From NCBI RefSeq assembly GCF_003751305.1, contig NZ_RJKV01000001.1, positions 496,001 through 560,000 on the forward strand: 64,000 bases of DNA, in the 5' to 3' direction. The translations under genes and the position numbers were made by a program. Source of the DNA: Stenotrophomonas rhizophila. GTDB lineage: Bacteria > Pseudomonadota > Gammaproteobacteria > Xanthomonadales > Xanthomonadaceae. The notes below the pieces were generated by a model. It was given only the letters and a program-made list of their open reading frames with translations, searched no databases and was not told where the DNA came from. This document shows, piece after piece, positions 16,603 to 25,661 of the stretch. Within the stretch, counting starts at the first letter, position 1, and every line of letters starts with the position of its first letter.

Positions 16603-18384
16603 TTACTTCACCCCGTGCATCATCCGCTTCAGCAGCGGCGAGCAGGCCAGCGCGACGGCCGCGCAGCCCAGGCCGATCCACATCAGCAGCCAGAACAGGT
16701 GTTCGTAGCTGGCGGCAGCGTTGGCGATATCCATGGTCTGGCCTTCCGGCACCTCGATCGCGGCGAGCTTGCCGAACAGCGCCGCCAGCGTTTCCGAGAA
16801 CGCAGTGGCCAGGAACCAGGTGCCCATCATCAGGCTGACCACACGCGGTGCGGCCAGCTGGGTGACCGCCGACAAGCCGACCGGCGACAGGCACATCTCG
16901 CCGATCTCCAGGATCAGATACGCCAGCACCAGCCACCACACACTGGCCATCTGCCCGGTCGCGCCGACGTGCTGGGCAGCCAGGGCCAGCGGCACGAACG
17001 AGAGCGCGGCGAAAATCAGCCCGATCGAAGACTTGACCGGCTTGGACGGGTCCATCCGTCGACGGTCCAGCCACGCCCACAGCATCGCGAACAGCGGCGC
17101 GAGTACGACCAGGAACAGGCCGCCGAGGTAGGTCAGCGAGCCGGCGGTCTGCGGGATCACCAGACAGTCGCGGATCAGCATCACCAGCATCGCCGCCACA
17201 ATGGCGATGAACAGGTTGCGCGGCGCGGACGAACCCGGGTTCCGCTCCGACAGCCGCGCGGCCACCACGAAGCCCAGTGGCGCCAGCAGCAGCGAGGCGA
17301 TCGACCAGGGCAGCGGGGTGCCGCCCTGGATCACCAGCGACGGCACCAGATCCTTGGTCAGCAGGCGATCGGTGAAGGTCACCCACGAGCCGTAGGTCTG
17401 CTCGTACAGGGTGAAAAACACCAGGGCCATGAAGATCAACGCCATCAGCGCGATCATCTGCTGGCGCTGCACCGGCGTGCAGCGGGTACCGGTGAACCAC
17501 GCGAACCAGACCAGCACGCCGCCGAGCACGACGATCATCAGCATCAGTGCCAGGCTGATTTCACCACCGAGCGCGAACGCGCCGTTGGCCGCGGCCCACA
17601 TCAAGGCAGCGACCGGGATCACGCCGAGCACGGCCACCGCATAGATCAGCCATTCGCGGCGGATGCCCAGGACGCGCTGGCGCAGGGCGGGTAGATCGGA
17701 CGGTTCGGCGTGGCCCTGCAGATACTTCTGGCCCCACAGGAACATGCCCAGCCCGATCACCATGCCGATACCGGCCGCACCGAAGCCGTACTTCCAGCCA
17801 TAGGCTTCGCCGAGGAAGCCGCACACCAGCGAGGCGAACAGCGCGCCCAGATTGATGCCGGCGTAGAACAGCGAGAAGCCCGAATCGCGGCGGGGATCGT
17901 TCTCCGGGTAGAGCTTGCCGACGATGGTGGAGATGTTCGGCTTGAGGAAGCCCACGCCCATGATGATCAGGGCCAGCGAGAGGTAGGTGATGCCCAGGGC
18001 CGCGTCATCGCGTACCACGGCGCCGTCGATACGGACCGCCGCGTGCCCTTCGAACGCCATGCCCAGGTGGCCGAGCACCAGCAGCACGCCACCGAAGACC
18101 ACCGCCTTGCGCATCCCCAGCCAGCGGTCGGCGAGCAGGCCACCGAACACCGGGATGCAGTAGACCAGGCCACCGTAGGCACCGAGCAGATCCAGGCCGG
18201 CCTTGTCGCCGAACAGGTGGTACTTGGTGAGATACAGCAGCAACAGCGCCTTCATGCCGTAGAACGAGAACCGCTCCCACATCTCGGTGAAGAAGCAGAT
18301 GTAGACGCCCTTGGGATGGCCGAGGAAGTCGTCGGTCGCGGTGGAGGTGGAGGCGGCGGAGGCGGGCAGGGCGGCTGCGGTCAT
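16603..18384 (-). CDS. POT-family proton-dependent oligopeptide transporter
   Basis: A 593-residue inner-membrane symporter with about 14 helices. It has the POT/PTR signatures FFTEMWERFSFYGMKALLLLYL near the N-terminus, GGLLADRWLGMRKAV, and FLKPNISTIVGKLY followed by RRDSGFSLFYAGINLGA. It imports di- and tripeptides with protons, a natural partner of the neighbouring peptidases. The start is taken as ATG 18384: a TATACT -10-like box at 18416-18421 puts transcription start near 18409, which leaves no room for a leader in front of an upstream TTG at 18408. Confidence 0.92.
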   Translation of the reverse strand: MTAAALPASAASTSTATDDFLGHPKGVYICFFTEMWERFSFYGMKALLLLYLTKYHLFGDKAGLDLLGAYGGLVYCIPVFGGLLADRWLGMRKAVVFGGVLLVLGHLGMAFEGHAAVRIDGAVVRDDAALGITYLSLALIIMGVGFLKPNISTIVGKLYPENDPRRDSGFSLFYAGINLGALFASLVCGFLGEAYGWKYGFGAAGIGMVIGLGMFLWGQKYLQGHAEPSDLPALRQRVLGIRREWLIYAVAVLGVIPVAALMWAAANGAFALGGEISLALMLMIVVLGGVLVWFAWFTGTRCTPVQRQQMIALMALIFMALVFFTLYEQTYGSWVTFTDRLLTKDLVPSLVIQGGTPLPWSIASLLLAPLGFVVAARLSERNPGSSAPRNLFIAIVAAMLVMLIRDCLVIPQTAGSLTYLGGLFLVVLAPLFAMLWAWLDRRRMDPSKPVKSSIGLIFAALSFVPLALAAQHVGATGQMASVWWLVLAYLILEIGEMCLSPVGLSAVTQLAAPRVVSLMMGTWFLATAFSETLAALFGKLAAIEVPEGQTMDIANAAASYEHLFWLLMWIGLGCAAVALACSPLLKRMMHGVK

Positions 18385-18415
18385 CGAGGGATCGGGCAGG
18401 GCGGACAAGGGGGCG

Positions 18416-18421
18416 AGTATA
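18416..18421 (-). promoter_or_regulatory. -10-like box of the POT transporter gene
   Basis: TATACT on the minus strand lies about 32 bp upstream of the chosen ATG. No good -35 is seen 17 bp further up. Confidence 0.4.
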
Positions 18422-18468
18422 GGCCCGGGGTGACGGGGTATCCGTGCCGGGTCTGGCCGCTCCGCTGT

Positions 18469-19620
18469 CTACAGATAGCGAAGCCAGGCCAGATCCCGCC
18501 GCCGTGCCTTGAATCGCGCGAACGCTCGGGTCGGCCAGTACAGCGCCAGTGCCAGCACCGCGGTGATCACCCAAAGGCTTGCCACGTGGTCCACGGCGAA
18601 ATACGCGCCGTGGGTGTGCCCCCAGCGTGCTTCGGCCAGCACGTACAGCAGCTTCAGCACGTACAGGTGCAGCAGGTAGAAGAACATCGGTGCCGCGCCG
18701 ATGTCGGCCAGCGGCGCCAGCGTCCGGGCCACGCGCGGCTGCTCGTACAGGCGGAGCAAGAGCAGGCCGATGCCCAGGGTCAGCAGCAGGAACAGCAGCG
18801 AAGGCGGGTACTTGGTGACATTGAAGACGCTCATCAGGGTGCTGCCCAGTGTGGCGAAAGATTGCCACGGGCTGTCGCCGTAGAGGTTCACCGCCCGCAG
18901 GATGACGAACGCCAGCAGCGCACCGGCGCCGGCCATCCACAGGCGACGCTGGCGCAGGAGGGCATCGCCGCCGCGCGCGAACCACGGGCCGATCACCCAG
19001 CCCAGCGCAATGACGCCGATCCACGGCAGCACCGGGTAGGACGTACGCAGGCGCAGCCCGTCGGTCACGGCGATCCAGTCGCGCTGGTGCAGCACCTTCC
19101 ACAGCACGGCCAGGGCCCCGTCGCCCTGCACGCGGACGCCATCGAGCAGGTTGTGCCCGGCGATCACGGCCACCGCCAGCACCGCCAGCGCCCCGCGTGG
19201 CAGCCACAGCAGCCCGGCCAGCGCGATCATGCTGATGCCGATCGCCCAGATCACCTGCAGGTACATCACGCTGGGAGGGAACTGCAGCGTCCACGCGAAA
19301 TTGACCACCAGCAGCTCCAGCACCACCAGGAACAGGCCGCGCTTGAGCAGGAACGCCGACGCAGCCCGGCGCCCATCCGGCTTGCCACTGGCGTACAACC
19401 AGGCCGACAGGCCGGTCAGCAGCACGAACACCGGGGCACACAGATGCGCCAGCAGCCGGCTGACGAACAGCGCCGGTTCGACCTGGTCGACCACCATCGG
19501 GTCGCCGACCTGCTGGTGCATATGGAAGGTTTCGCGCACGTGGTCGAGCAGCATCAGCACGATGACGGTGCCGCGCAGTTGGTCAATGGAGGTCAGGCGG
19601 GAGGTGGGGGAATACGTCAC
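18469..19620 (-). CDS. DUF1624/heparan-alpha-glucosaminide N-acetyltransferase-like membrane protein
   Basis: A 383-residue protein with roughly 9-10 transmembrane helices. The N-terminus RLTSIDQLRGTVIVLMLLDHVRETF matches the membrane acyltransferase-like DUF1624 family, and FFYLLHLYVLKLLYV near the C-terminus is also typical. The family is related to the lysosomal glucosaminide acetyltransferase; bacterial members are thought to act on cell-envelope sugars, but the substrate is unknown. Translation starts at a GTG (19620). It is divergent from the OPT transporter gene. Confidence 0.82.
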   Translation of the reverse strand: MTYSPTSRLTSIDQLRGTVIVLMLLDHVRETFHMHQQVGDPMVVDQVEPALFVSRLLAHLCAPVFVLLTGLSAWLYASGKPDGRRAASAFLLKRGLFLVVLELLVVNFAWTLQFPPSVMYLQVIWAIGISMIALAGLLWLPRGALAVLAVAVIAGHNLLDGVRVQGDGALAVLWKVLHQRDWIAVTDGLRLRTSYPVLPWIGVIALGWVIGPWFARGGDALLRQRRLWMAGAGALLAFVILRAVNLYGDSPWQSFATLGSTLMSVFNVTKYPPSLLFLLLTLGIGLLLLRLYEQPRVARTLAPLADIGAAPMFFYLLHLYVLKLLYVLAEARWGHTHGAYFAVDHVASLWVITAVLALALYWPTRAFARFKARRRDLAWLRYL

Positions 19621-19797
19621 AGCAGCGCCGGTTGTTCGGTGCGATAGGATATAACATAACTAAAGTGGATGGGCCCGGCCTTGAACGTTGCCGAGTCCGG
19701 CGGGTCGCGGCTGCGGCGGCACGCGAAGGTCAACAGGCTGGACTTGCCCGTACATGAACGCTAGCGTGGCAGGGATTTTTTGCCAGCAGGGGCTTCC

Positions 19798-21768
19798 ATG
19801 AACAACGACGCTGCGCCACGCCAGCTCACTTTCCGCGCGGTGGTGCTTGCCATCGTGCTGGCGGTGATTCTGTCGGCCGCCAACGCCTACCTCGGTCTGT
19901 TCGCAGGCCTGACCATCGCCACCGCCATTCCCGCCGCGGTCATTTCCATGGGGGTGCTGCGCCTGCTCGGCGGTGGCACGATCCTGGAGAACAACATCGT
20001 CCAGACCGGTGCTTCGGCCGGTTCGTCGATCGCCGCCGGCGTGATCTTCACGATTCCCGCGCTGGTGATCATGGGCTACTGGCCGGACTTCAAGTACTGG
20101 TGGGTGCTGGGCATCGCCGGTCTGGGTGGTCTGCTGGGCGTGCTGTTCTCTGTGCCGCTGCGGCGTTCGATGATCGTGGAAGATCCGCTGCCGTTCCCGG
20201 AAGGCAAGGCGGCCGCCGAAGTGCTCAAGGCCGGTGAGAACCCGGGCCCGGGCCTGAAGATCCTGGCCGTGTCGGCGGTGATCGGCGCTTTCGTGAAGCT
20301 GGCGGCCGAAAGCGGCCTGCGCCTCATTCCGGATGCCTGGGCCACCTCGGCCTACGTGGGCAGTTCGAAGATCACCGCCTTCATCGGCACCAACCTGTCC
20401 CCGGCGCTGCTGGGTGTGGGCTACATCGTCGGCCTGAATGTCGGCATCGTGGTGGTGTCCGGCTCGATCCTGACCTGGCATATCGCCATTCCGCTGTACC
20501 AGATGTTCTTCATGAACACCGATCCGGCGCTGGCGGCCTCGATCGCCACGGCCAGCTCCACCGAGGCCGCCTTCGCCATCTGGGGCGCGAAGATGCGTTA
20601 CCTGGGCGTGGGCGCGATGCTGATCGGTGGCGTCTGGACCCTGATCTCGCTGCGCAAGTCGCTGCTCAATGGCGTCAAGAGTGGCTTTGCCGCGGCCCGC
20701 AAGAGCGGTGGCCCGGCGCTGGCGCACACCGAGCGCGACCTGCCGATGAAGTGGATGCTGGTGGCCCTGGTCGTGTTCACCCTGCCGCTGTTGGCGCTGT
20801 ACCAGGCCATCGTGGGCCAGTGGCACGTCTCGATCCCGATGACGCTGATCATGATCGTGGCCGGCTTCCTGTTCGTCTCGGTCTCGGCCTATCTGGCCGG
20901 CCTGATCGGTTCGTCCAACAACCCGGTCTCGGGCATCACCATCTCCACCATCCTGTTCGCCTCGGCGGTGCTGGTGCTGCTGCTCGGCAAGGATGGCCTG
21001 ACCCCGGTCGGCGTCGGCGGGGCACCGCTGGGTGCGGTGGCCGCGATCATGATCGGCGCGGTGGTGTGCTGCGCGGCCGCGGTCGGCGGTGACAACCTGC
21101 AGGATCTCAAGGCCGGTTACATCGTCGGTGCCACGCCGTGGAAGCAGCAGCTGATGCTGGGCATCGGTGCGTTCTCGTGCGCGCTGATCATGGCTCCGGT
21201 ACTGAACCTGCTGGCGACCGCCTACGGCATCGGCGTGAAGTCCGAGCTGCATCCCAACGCACTGGCCGCGCCGCAGGCGAACCTGATGGCCTCGGTGGCC
21301 AAGGGCCTGTTCGGCGGCGAGCTGCCGTGGACCTTCATCGGCATCGGTGCGGTGGTGGGCGCGGCGATCATCGCCTTCGACAGCTGGCTGAAGTCGCGCA
21401 ATGCCCGCTTCCGCGTGCCGGTGCTGGCCGCTGCGATCGGCATCTACCTGCCGCTGGAACTGATGGTGCCGATCTTCCTGGGCGGCCTGATCGCCTACCT
21501 GGTGGAGCGCTTCCACAAGATCCGCGGCGACGATGAAGAAGGTCGCGACCGCGTGCACAAGCCGGGCGTGCTGTTCGCCGCCGGCCTGATCACCGGTGAA
21601 GCCCTGATGGGCATCGCCATCGCGGTGCCGATCGTGATCAGCAGCCGCGCGGACGTGCTGGCGCTGCCGTTCCACCTGCCGGGCGCGCAGTGGATCGGTC
21701 TGGCCGTGCTGTTCCTGGTCGGCTGGTTGATCTATCGCACCGGCAAGCGCGCGGTGGGTTCGGTCTAA
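19798..21768 (+). CDS. OPT-family oligopeptide transporter
   Basis: A 656-residue inner-membrane protein with at least 14 hydrophobic segments. Family features are LSAANAYLGLFAGLTIATAIPAA..., FPEGKAAAEVLKAGE, GLIGSSNNPVSGIT and CAAAVGGDNLQDLKAGYIVG. Bacterial OPT proteins carry peptides or metal-peptide complexes. The start is taken at ATG 19798 after CAGGGG; an in-frame upstream ATG at 19780 adds six residues. Its position among secreted peptidases and a POT transporter supports peptide uptake. A strong terminator follows. Confidence 0.9.
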   Translation: MNNDAAPRQLTFRAVVLAIVLAVILSAANAYLGLFAGLTIATAIPAAVISMGVLRLLGGGTILENNIVQTGASAGSSIAAGVIFTIPALVIMGYWPDFKYWWVLGIAGLGGLLGVLFSVPLRRSMIVEDPLPFPEGKAAAEVLKAGENPGPGLKILAVSAVIGAFVKLAAESGLRLIPDAWATSAYVGSSKITAFIGTNLSPALLGVGYIVGLNVGIVVVSGSILTWHIAIPLYQMFFMNTDPALAASIATASSTEAAFAIWGAKMRYLGVGAMLIGGVWTLISLRKSLLNGVKSGFAAARKSGGPALAHTERDLPMKWMLVALVVFTLPLLALYQAIVGQWHVSIPMTLIMIVAGFLFVSVSAYLAGLIGSSNNPVSGITISTILFASAVLVLLLGKDGLTPVGVGGAPLGAVAAIMIGAVVCCAAAVGGDNLQDLKAGYIVGATPWKQQLMLGIGAFSCALIMAPVLNLLATAYGIGVKSELHPNALAAPQANLMASVAKGLFGGELPWTFIGIGAVVGAAIIAFDSWLKSRNARFRVPVLAAAIGIYLPLELMVPIFLGGLIAYLVERFHKIRGDDEEGRDRVHKPGVLFAAGLITGEALMGIAIAVPIVISSRADVLALPFHLPGAQWIGLAVLFLVGWLIYRTGKRAVGSV

Positions 21769-21790
21769 CAGGCGACCCCGGTCTGCGTCA

Positions 21791-21823
21791 CGACAAACCC
21801 CGCTCCGGCGGGGTTTGTCGTTT
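21791..21823 (+). terminator. Rho-independent terminator of the OPT gene
   Basis: The 13-bp perfect stem CGACAAACCCCGC / GCGGGGTTTGTCG with a TCCG loop is followed by TTT. Confidence 0.85.
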
Positions 21824-21919
21824 CCGCCTCCTGCCGATCCGCCGGCATGACCGATGGCCTTTGCATGGGTGGCCCCTGCGGCCCTAACATCGGCGTTTTG
21901 CCGTTCCGCGGAGACCCCG

Positions 21920-23983
21920 ATGAAACTTCGTTACGCCCTGCTGCCGTTGTGCCTGCTGACCGCGATGCCCTCGCTGGCGGCCACGCGTGGCCTGGATGTG
22001 CGCGACATGATCGCGCTGGATCGGGTCTCCAGCCCGCTGCTCACCGCCGATGGCGGCAACGTGATCTTCGCCAAGCGCGTGGTCGGCACCGACAGCAAGG
22101 CCAGCACCGGCCTGTACATCCGCAACCTGCGCACGCGTGACCTGGCCCCGCCCAAGCCGCTGACCCCGGCCGGCTGGAACGTCAATTCCGCCGCGCTGTC
22201 GGCCGATGGCCAGACCGTATATTTCCTGAGCGCCAAGAACGGCAGCCAGCAGTTGTACGCGCAGCCGACCACCGGCGGCACCCCGCGCCAGCTGACCGAT
22301 TTCCCGGTCGATGTGGACAGCTTCCACGTCTCCCCGCAAGGTGACCGCGTGGCCTTCAGCAGCGGCGTGTTCCAGGACTGCGGTTCGGATCTGGCCTGCA
22401 CCAGCAAGAAGCTGGACGCGCACAAGGCACGCAAGAACACCGGTGAAGTCTTCGACACTCTGTTCGTGCGCCATTGGGACACCTGGGCCGATGGCCGCCG
22501 CAACACGCTGTTCGTGGCGCCGCTGCCGGTGGCCAAGGCCGCTGCGGTGAAGGGCGCCTCGGCGATCAGCGCGACGCTGGCCGGCGATGCGCCGTCCAAA
22601 CCGTTCGGTGGCAACGACGACTTCACCTGGTCGCCCGATGGCAAGAGCGTGGTCGCGGCCATCCGCGTGGCCGGCAAGCAGGAGCCGTGGTCGACCAACT
22701 TCGACCTGTACCGTCTGGATGCCGAGGGCAAGCAGGCGCCGGTCAACCTGACCGCGGCCAACCCGGCCTGGGATGCCGGCCCGGTGTTCAGCGCCGACGG
22801 CAAGACCCTGTACTACCGCGCCATGAAGCGCCCGGGCTTCGAAGCGGATCGCTTCGGCCTGATGGCGATGGACGTGGCCACCGGCAAGACCCGCGAGATC
22901 GCACCCAAGTGGGATCGTTCGGCCGGCGAGATCGTGCTGTCCGGTGACGGCACGCTGATCTACACCAGCGCCGACGACATGGGCGAGCACCGCCTGTTCG
23001 GCGTCGATATCGCCACCGGCACCGCTGAAGTGGTGGCCGACGGCGGCAGCATCGGCTCGCCGGTGATCGCCGGCACCACGCTGGCGTATACGAAGAACAG
23101 TCTGAAGAGCGGCGATCAGATCATCGTGGCCGCCTTCGATGGTGCGAACCCGCGCGAGATCACGCCGAGCGCCGGTGAGATGCTGCCCGACGTCGCCTTC
23201 GGCGATTACGAGCAGTTCCAGTTCAAGGGCTGGAACAACGAGACCGTGCACGGTTACGTGGTCAAGCCGTACAACTACCAGGAAGGCAAGAGCTACCCGG
23301 TCGCGTTCCTGATCCACGGTGGCCCGCAGGGTAGTTTCGGCAACGGCTGGAGCTACCGCTGGAATCCGCAGACCTACGCCGGCCAGGGCTACGCGGTGGT
23401 CATGATCGACTTCCACGGCTCCACCGGCTACGGCCAGGCCTTCACCGATGCGATCAGCCAGCACTGGGGCGACCGCCCGCTGGAAGACCTGCAGAAGGGC
23501 TGGGCCGCGGCACAGAAGCAGTACCCGTTCCTCAACGGTGACAAGGCGTGTGCCCTGGGCGCGAGCTATGGCGGCTTCATGGTCAACTGGATCGCCGGCA
23601 ACTGGAACGAGCCGTGGAAGTGCCTGGTCAATCATGACGGCGTGTTCGACCAGCGCATGATGGGCTACGCCACCGAAGAGCTGTGGTTCACCGAGTGGGA
23701 GCAGGGGGGCACGCCGTACGAGAAGGCCGCCAGCTACGAGAAGTTCAACCCGGTCAACCACGTGGCCGACTGGAAGAAGCCGATCCTGATCGTGCACGGC
23801 CAGCTCGACTACCGCATTCCGGTGGAGCAGGGCCTGGCCGCGTTCACCGCTGCGCAGCGCCAGGGCATCGAGTCCAAGTTCCTGTACTTCCCGGACGAGA
23901 ACCACTGGGTGCTCAAGCCGCAGAACAGCGTGCAGTGGCACGACACCGTCAACGGCTGGTTGAAGCAGCACATCGGCGACTAA
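21920..23983 (+). CDS. Secreted S9-family peptidase, dipeptidyl-peptidase 5-like
   Basis: A 687-residue serine peptidase with signal peptide MKLRYALLPLCLLTAMPSLA, WD40-like propeller repeats (LSADGQTVYFLSA, WSPDGKSVVAA, FSADGKTLYYRA) and a C-terminal hydrolase domain. The triad is placed at Ser549 (GASYGGF), Asp630 (GQLDYRIP) and His662 (DENHWV). The C-terminal pattern KPQNSVQWHDTV and the oxyanion-side HGGPQGSF fit bacterial DPP5/acylaminoacyl-peptidase-like enzymes, which remove dipeptides from periplasmic peptides. It is only distantly related to the tandem S9 pair upstream. The start follows a GGAG motif. Confidence 0.9.
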   Translation: MKLRYALLPLCLLTAMPSLAATRGLDVRDMIALDRVSSPLLTADGGNVIFAKRVVGTDSKASTGLYIRNLRTRDLAPPKPLTPAGWNVNSAALSADGQTVYFLSAKNGSQQLYAQPTTGGTPRQLTDFPVDVDSFHVSPQGDRVAFSSGVFQDCGSDLACTSKKLDAHKARKNTGEVFDTLFVRHWDTWADGRRNTLFVAPLPVAKAAAVKGASAISATLAGDAPSKPFGGNDDFTWSPDGKSVVAAIRVAGKQEPWSTNFDLYRLDAEGKQAPVNLTAANPAWDAGPVFSADGKTLYYRAMKRPGFEADRFGLMAMDVATGKTREIAPKWDRSAGEIVLSGDGTLIYTSADDMGEHRLFGVDIATGTAEVVADGGSIGSPVIAGTTLAYTKNSLKSGDQIIVAAFDGANPREITPSAGEMLPDVAFGDYEQFQFKGWNNETVHGYVVKPYNYQEGKSYPVAFLIHGGPQGSFGNGWSYRWNPQTYAGQGYAVVMIDFHGSTGYGQAFTDAISQHWGDRPLEDLQKGWAAAQKQYPFLNGDKACALGASYGGFMVNWIAGNWNEPWKCLVNHDGVFDQRMMGYATEELWFTEWEQGGTPYEKAASYEKFNPVNHVADWKKPILIVHGQLDYRIPVEQGLAAFTAAQRQGIESKFLYFPDENHWVLKPQNSVQWHDTVNGWLKQHIGD

Positions 23984-23993
23984 GCCGGTTTGA

Positions 23994-24021
23994 AGCGCCG
24001 CCCCCAGGGGCGGCGCTTTTT
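23994..24021 (+). terminator. Rho-independent terminator of the DPP5-like gene
   Basis: The stem AGCGCCGCCCC / GGGGCGGCGCT with a 2-base loop ends in five T residues. Confidence 0.9.
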
Positions 24022-24027
24022 CATCGC

Positions 24028-24140
24028 TAGTGCCGGCCGCTGGCCGGCATCTGTACCTTCATCCATAGTGCCGGCCGCTGGCCGGCATCTGCACCGCGCT
24101 TTCAGTCTTCATGAGGTTGCCGGCCCGCGGCCGGCACGAC
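24028..24140. repeat. SMAG-type REP cluster (three units)
   Basis: Two direct copies of TAGTGCCGGCCGCTGGCCGG (starting at 24028 and 24066, each extended by CATCTG) are followed by an inverted, slightly diverged copy at 24115-24140 ending in CACGAC. They fill the space between the terminator and the DUF819 gene. Confidence 0.88.
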
Positions 24141-24157
24141 CCAGGCACCCCATCTCC

Positions 24158-25402
24158 GTGAAAGCACCTGCCCTGATCCAGAACGACATCGTCGTCTTCG
24201 GCCTGATCGCCGCCACCCTCGGTGCCGTGTTCTGGACGGCCTCGCGCGAGCAGGGGCTGTGGAAGCGCTTCTACACCTACGTGCCCGCGTTGCTGCTGTG
24301 CTACATGATTCCCGGCGTGTACAACACGGTTGGGCTGATCGACGGCCAGAACACACAGCTCTACAACCCGATCGCGCGCGACATCCTGCTGCCCGCCGCC
24401 CTGGTGCTGCTCACCCTGGCCGTGGACATCAAGGGCATCCTGCGGCTGGGCCCGAAACTGATCGTGATGTACCTGGGCGCCTCGCTCAGCATCATGATCG
24501 GCGCCGTGGTCGCCTTCCAGTTGATGAAATGGCTGCATCCGGCCACCGTCGCCGGCGATACCTGGGCGGGCATGGCGGCGCTGGCCGGCAGCTGGATCGG
24601 CGGCGGCGCCAACATGCTGGCCATGCGTGAAGTGTTCGATGTCAACGCGACCACCTTCGGGCAGTTCGCGGTGGTCGATGTCGGTGTTGGATATGTGTGG
24701 ATGGCCGTGCTGATCTTCATGGCCGGGCGCGCGGCGAAGATCGATGCCCGCAGTGGTGCCGATACCTCCGGCATCGATGCGCTCAAGCTGCGCATCCAGG
24801 CCTTCCAGGCCCAGCACGAGCGCGTGGCCAGCCTGACCGACCTGATGCTGATCGTCAGTGTTGCCTTCGGCGTGGTCGGCCTGTCGCATGCGATTGCCGG
24901 GCCGGTCTCGGCGTGGTTCAAAGGGCATGTCGCCTGGGCCTCGCAGTTCAGTCTGGACGCACCGTTCGTGTGGGTGGTGGTGATCTCCACCACCTGCGGC
25001 CTGGCGCTGAGTTTCACCCGTGCACGCAACCTCGAAGGTGCGGGCGCCTCCAAGCTGGGCTCGCTGCTGCTGTACTTCCTGATCGCCTGCATCGGCATGC
25101 AGATGGACCTGCTGGCGCTGCTGGACCGCCCGTGGCTGTTCCTGCTCGGCCTGATCTGGATCGCGGTGCACATCGTGCTGCTGTGGGCGCTGGCACGCGC
25201 GCTGAAGGTGCCGTTCTTCTACTTCGCGATCGGTTCGCAGTCCAACATCGGCGGGCCAGCGTCCGCGCCCGTGGTCGCGGCGGCGTTCCATCCCTCGCTG
25301 GCGCCGGTGGGCGTGCTGCTGGGCACGATGGGCTACGCGACGGGCACGTATCTGGCGTACATCGTGGGCATCACCCTGCGCGCGATGGCAGGGCAGGGCT
25401 GA
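24158..25402 (+). CDS. DUF819 family membrane protein
   Basis: A 414-residue protein with about 10-11 transmembrane segments. It has DUF819 features such as YMIPGVYNTVGLIDG, LAGSWIGGGANMLAMREV and IGGPASAPVVAAAFHPSLAPVGVLLG. Its function is unknown; the inverted-repeat layout resembles carrier proteins. The start is inferred at GTG 24158 (VKAPALIQNDIVVFG), because upstream in-frame codons run through the REP cluster. A REP dimer follows 5 bp after its stop. Confidence 0.85.
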   Translation: MKAPALIQNDIVVFGLIAATLGAVFWTASREQGLWKRFYTYVPALLLCYMIPGVYNTVGLIDGQNTQLYNPIARDILLPAALVLLTLAVDIKGILRLGPKLIVMYLGASLSIMIGAVVAFQLMKWLHPATVAGDTWAGMAALAGSWIGGGANMLAMREVFDVNATTFGQFAVVDVGVGYVWMAVLIFMAGRAAKIDARSGADTSGIDALKLRIQAFQAQHERVASLTDLMLIVSVAFGVVGLSHAIAGPVSAWFKGHVAWASQFSLDAPFVWVVVISTTCGLALSFTRARNLEGAGASKLGSLLLYFLIACIGMQMDLLALLDRPWLFLLGLIWIAVHIVLLWALARALKVPFFYFAIGSQSNIGGPASAPVVAAAFHPSLAPVGVLLGTMGYATGTYLAYIVGITLRAMAGQG

Positions 25403-25407
25403 TCCGT

Positions 25408-25483
25408 GTAGTGCCGGCCGCTGGCCGGCAACCAGGCGATGCGTCACTTGTCCAGGCGGTTGCCGGCCAGCGGCCGGCACTAC
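25408..25483. repeat. SMAG-type REP dimer
   Basis: GTAGTGCCGGCCGCTGGCCGG and its inverted partner ending in CACTAC lie 32 bp apart, directly after the DUF819 gene. Confidence 0.9.
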
Positions 25484-25507
25484 CGGGAATCCGGGCCGCC
25501 CGGAGTT

Positions 25508-25587
25508 ACCGCACGTGCGGATTTACGCGGTAAGAAGACCGCGCTCGACCAGCCACGCCTTTGCGTCTTCCGCATCCTGCTCGAACC
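25508..25587 (-). pseudogene. Duplicated 3' end of the HExxH-protein gene
   Basis: These 80 bp repeat 25647-25726 with only two mismatches. They encode, on the minus strand, the same C-terminal peptide as the intact gene (FEQDAEDAKAWLVERGLL, then TA instead of PA) and its stop codon. Nothing upstream in this copy resembles the rest of the gene; the 59-bp spacer between the copies is unrelated. It is a remnant or a partial tandem duplication. Each copy also carries the 12-bp palindrome CCGCACGTGCGG just after the stop (25509-25520 and 25648-25659). Confidence 0.75.
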
Positions 25588-25661
25588 GCGCCGAATGAAC
25601 CTTCGGGCGCCTATGTGATTGGCGCGTCGCCACGCGCCCGGGACTGACCGCACGTGCGGAT

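Noticed and set aside
24028..25483. A CRISPR array suggested by repeated GTGCCGGCC units
   Set aside because: Units are stem-loops in both orientations with irregular spacing and no spacers or cas genes; they are REP elements.
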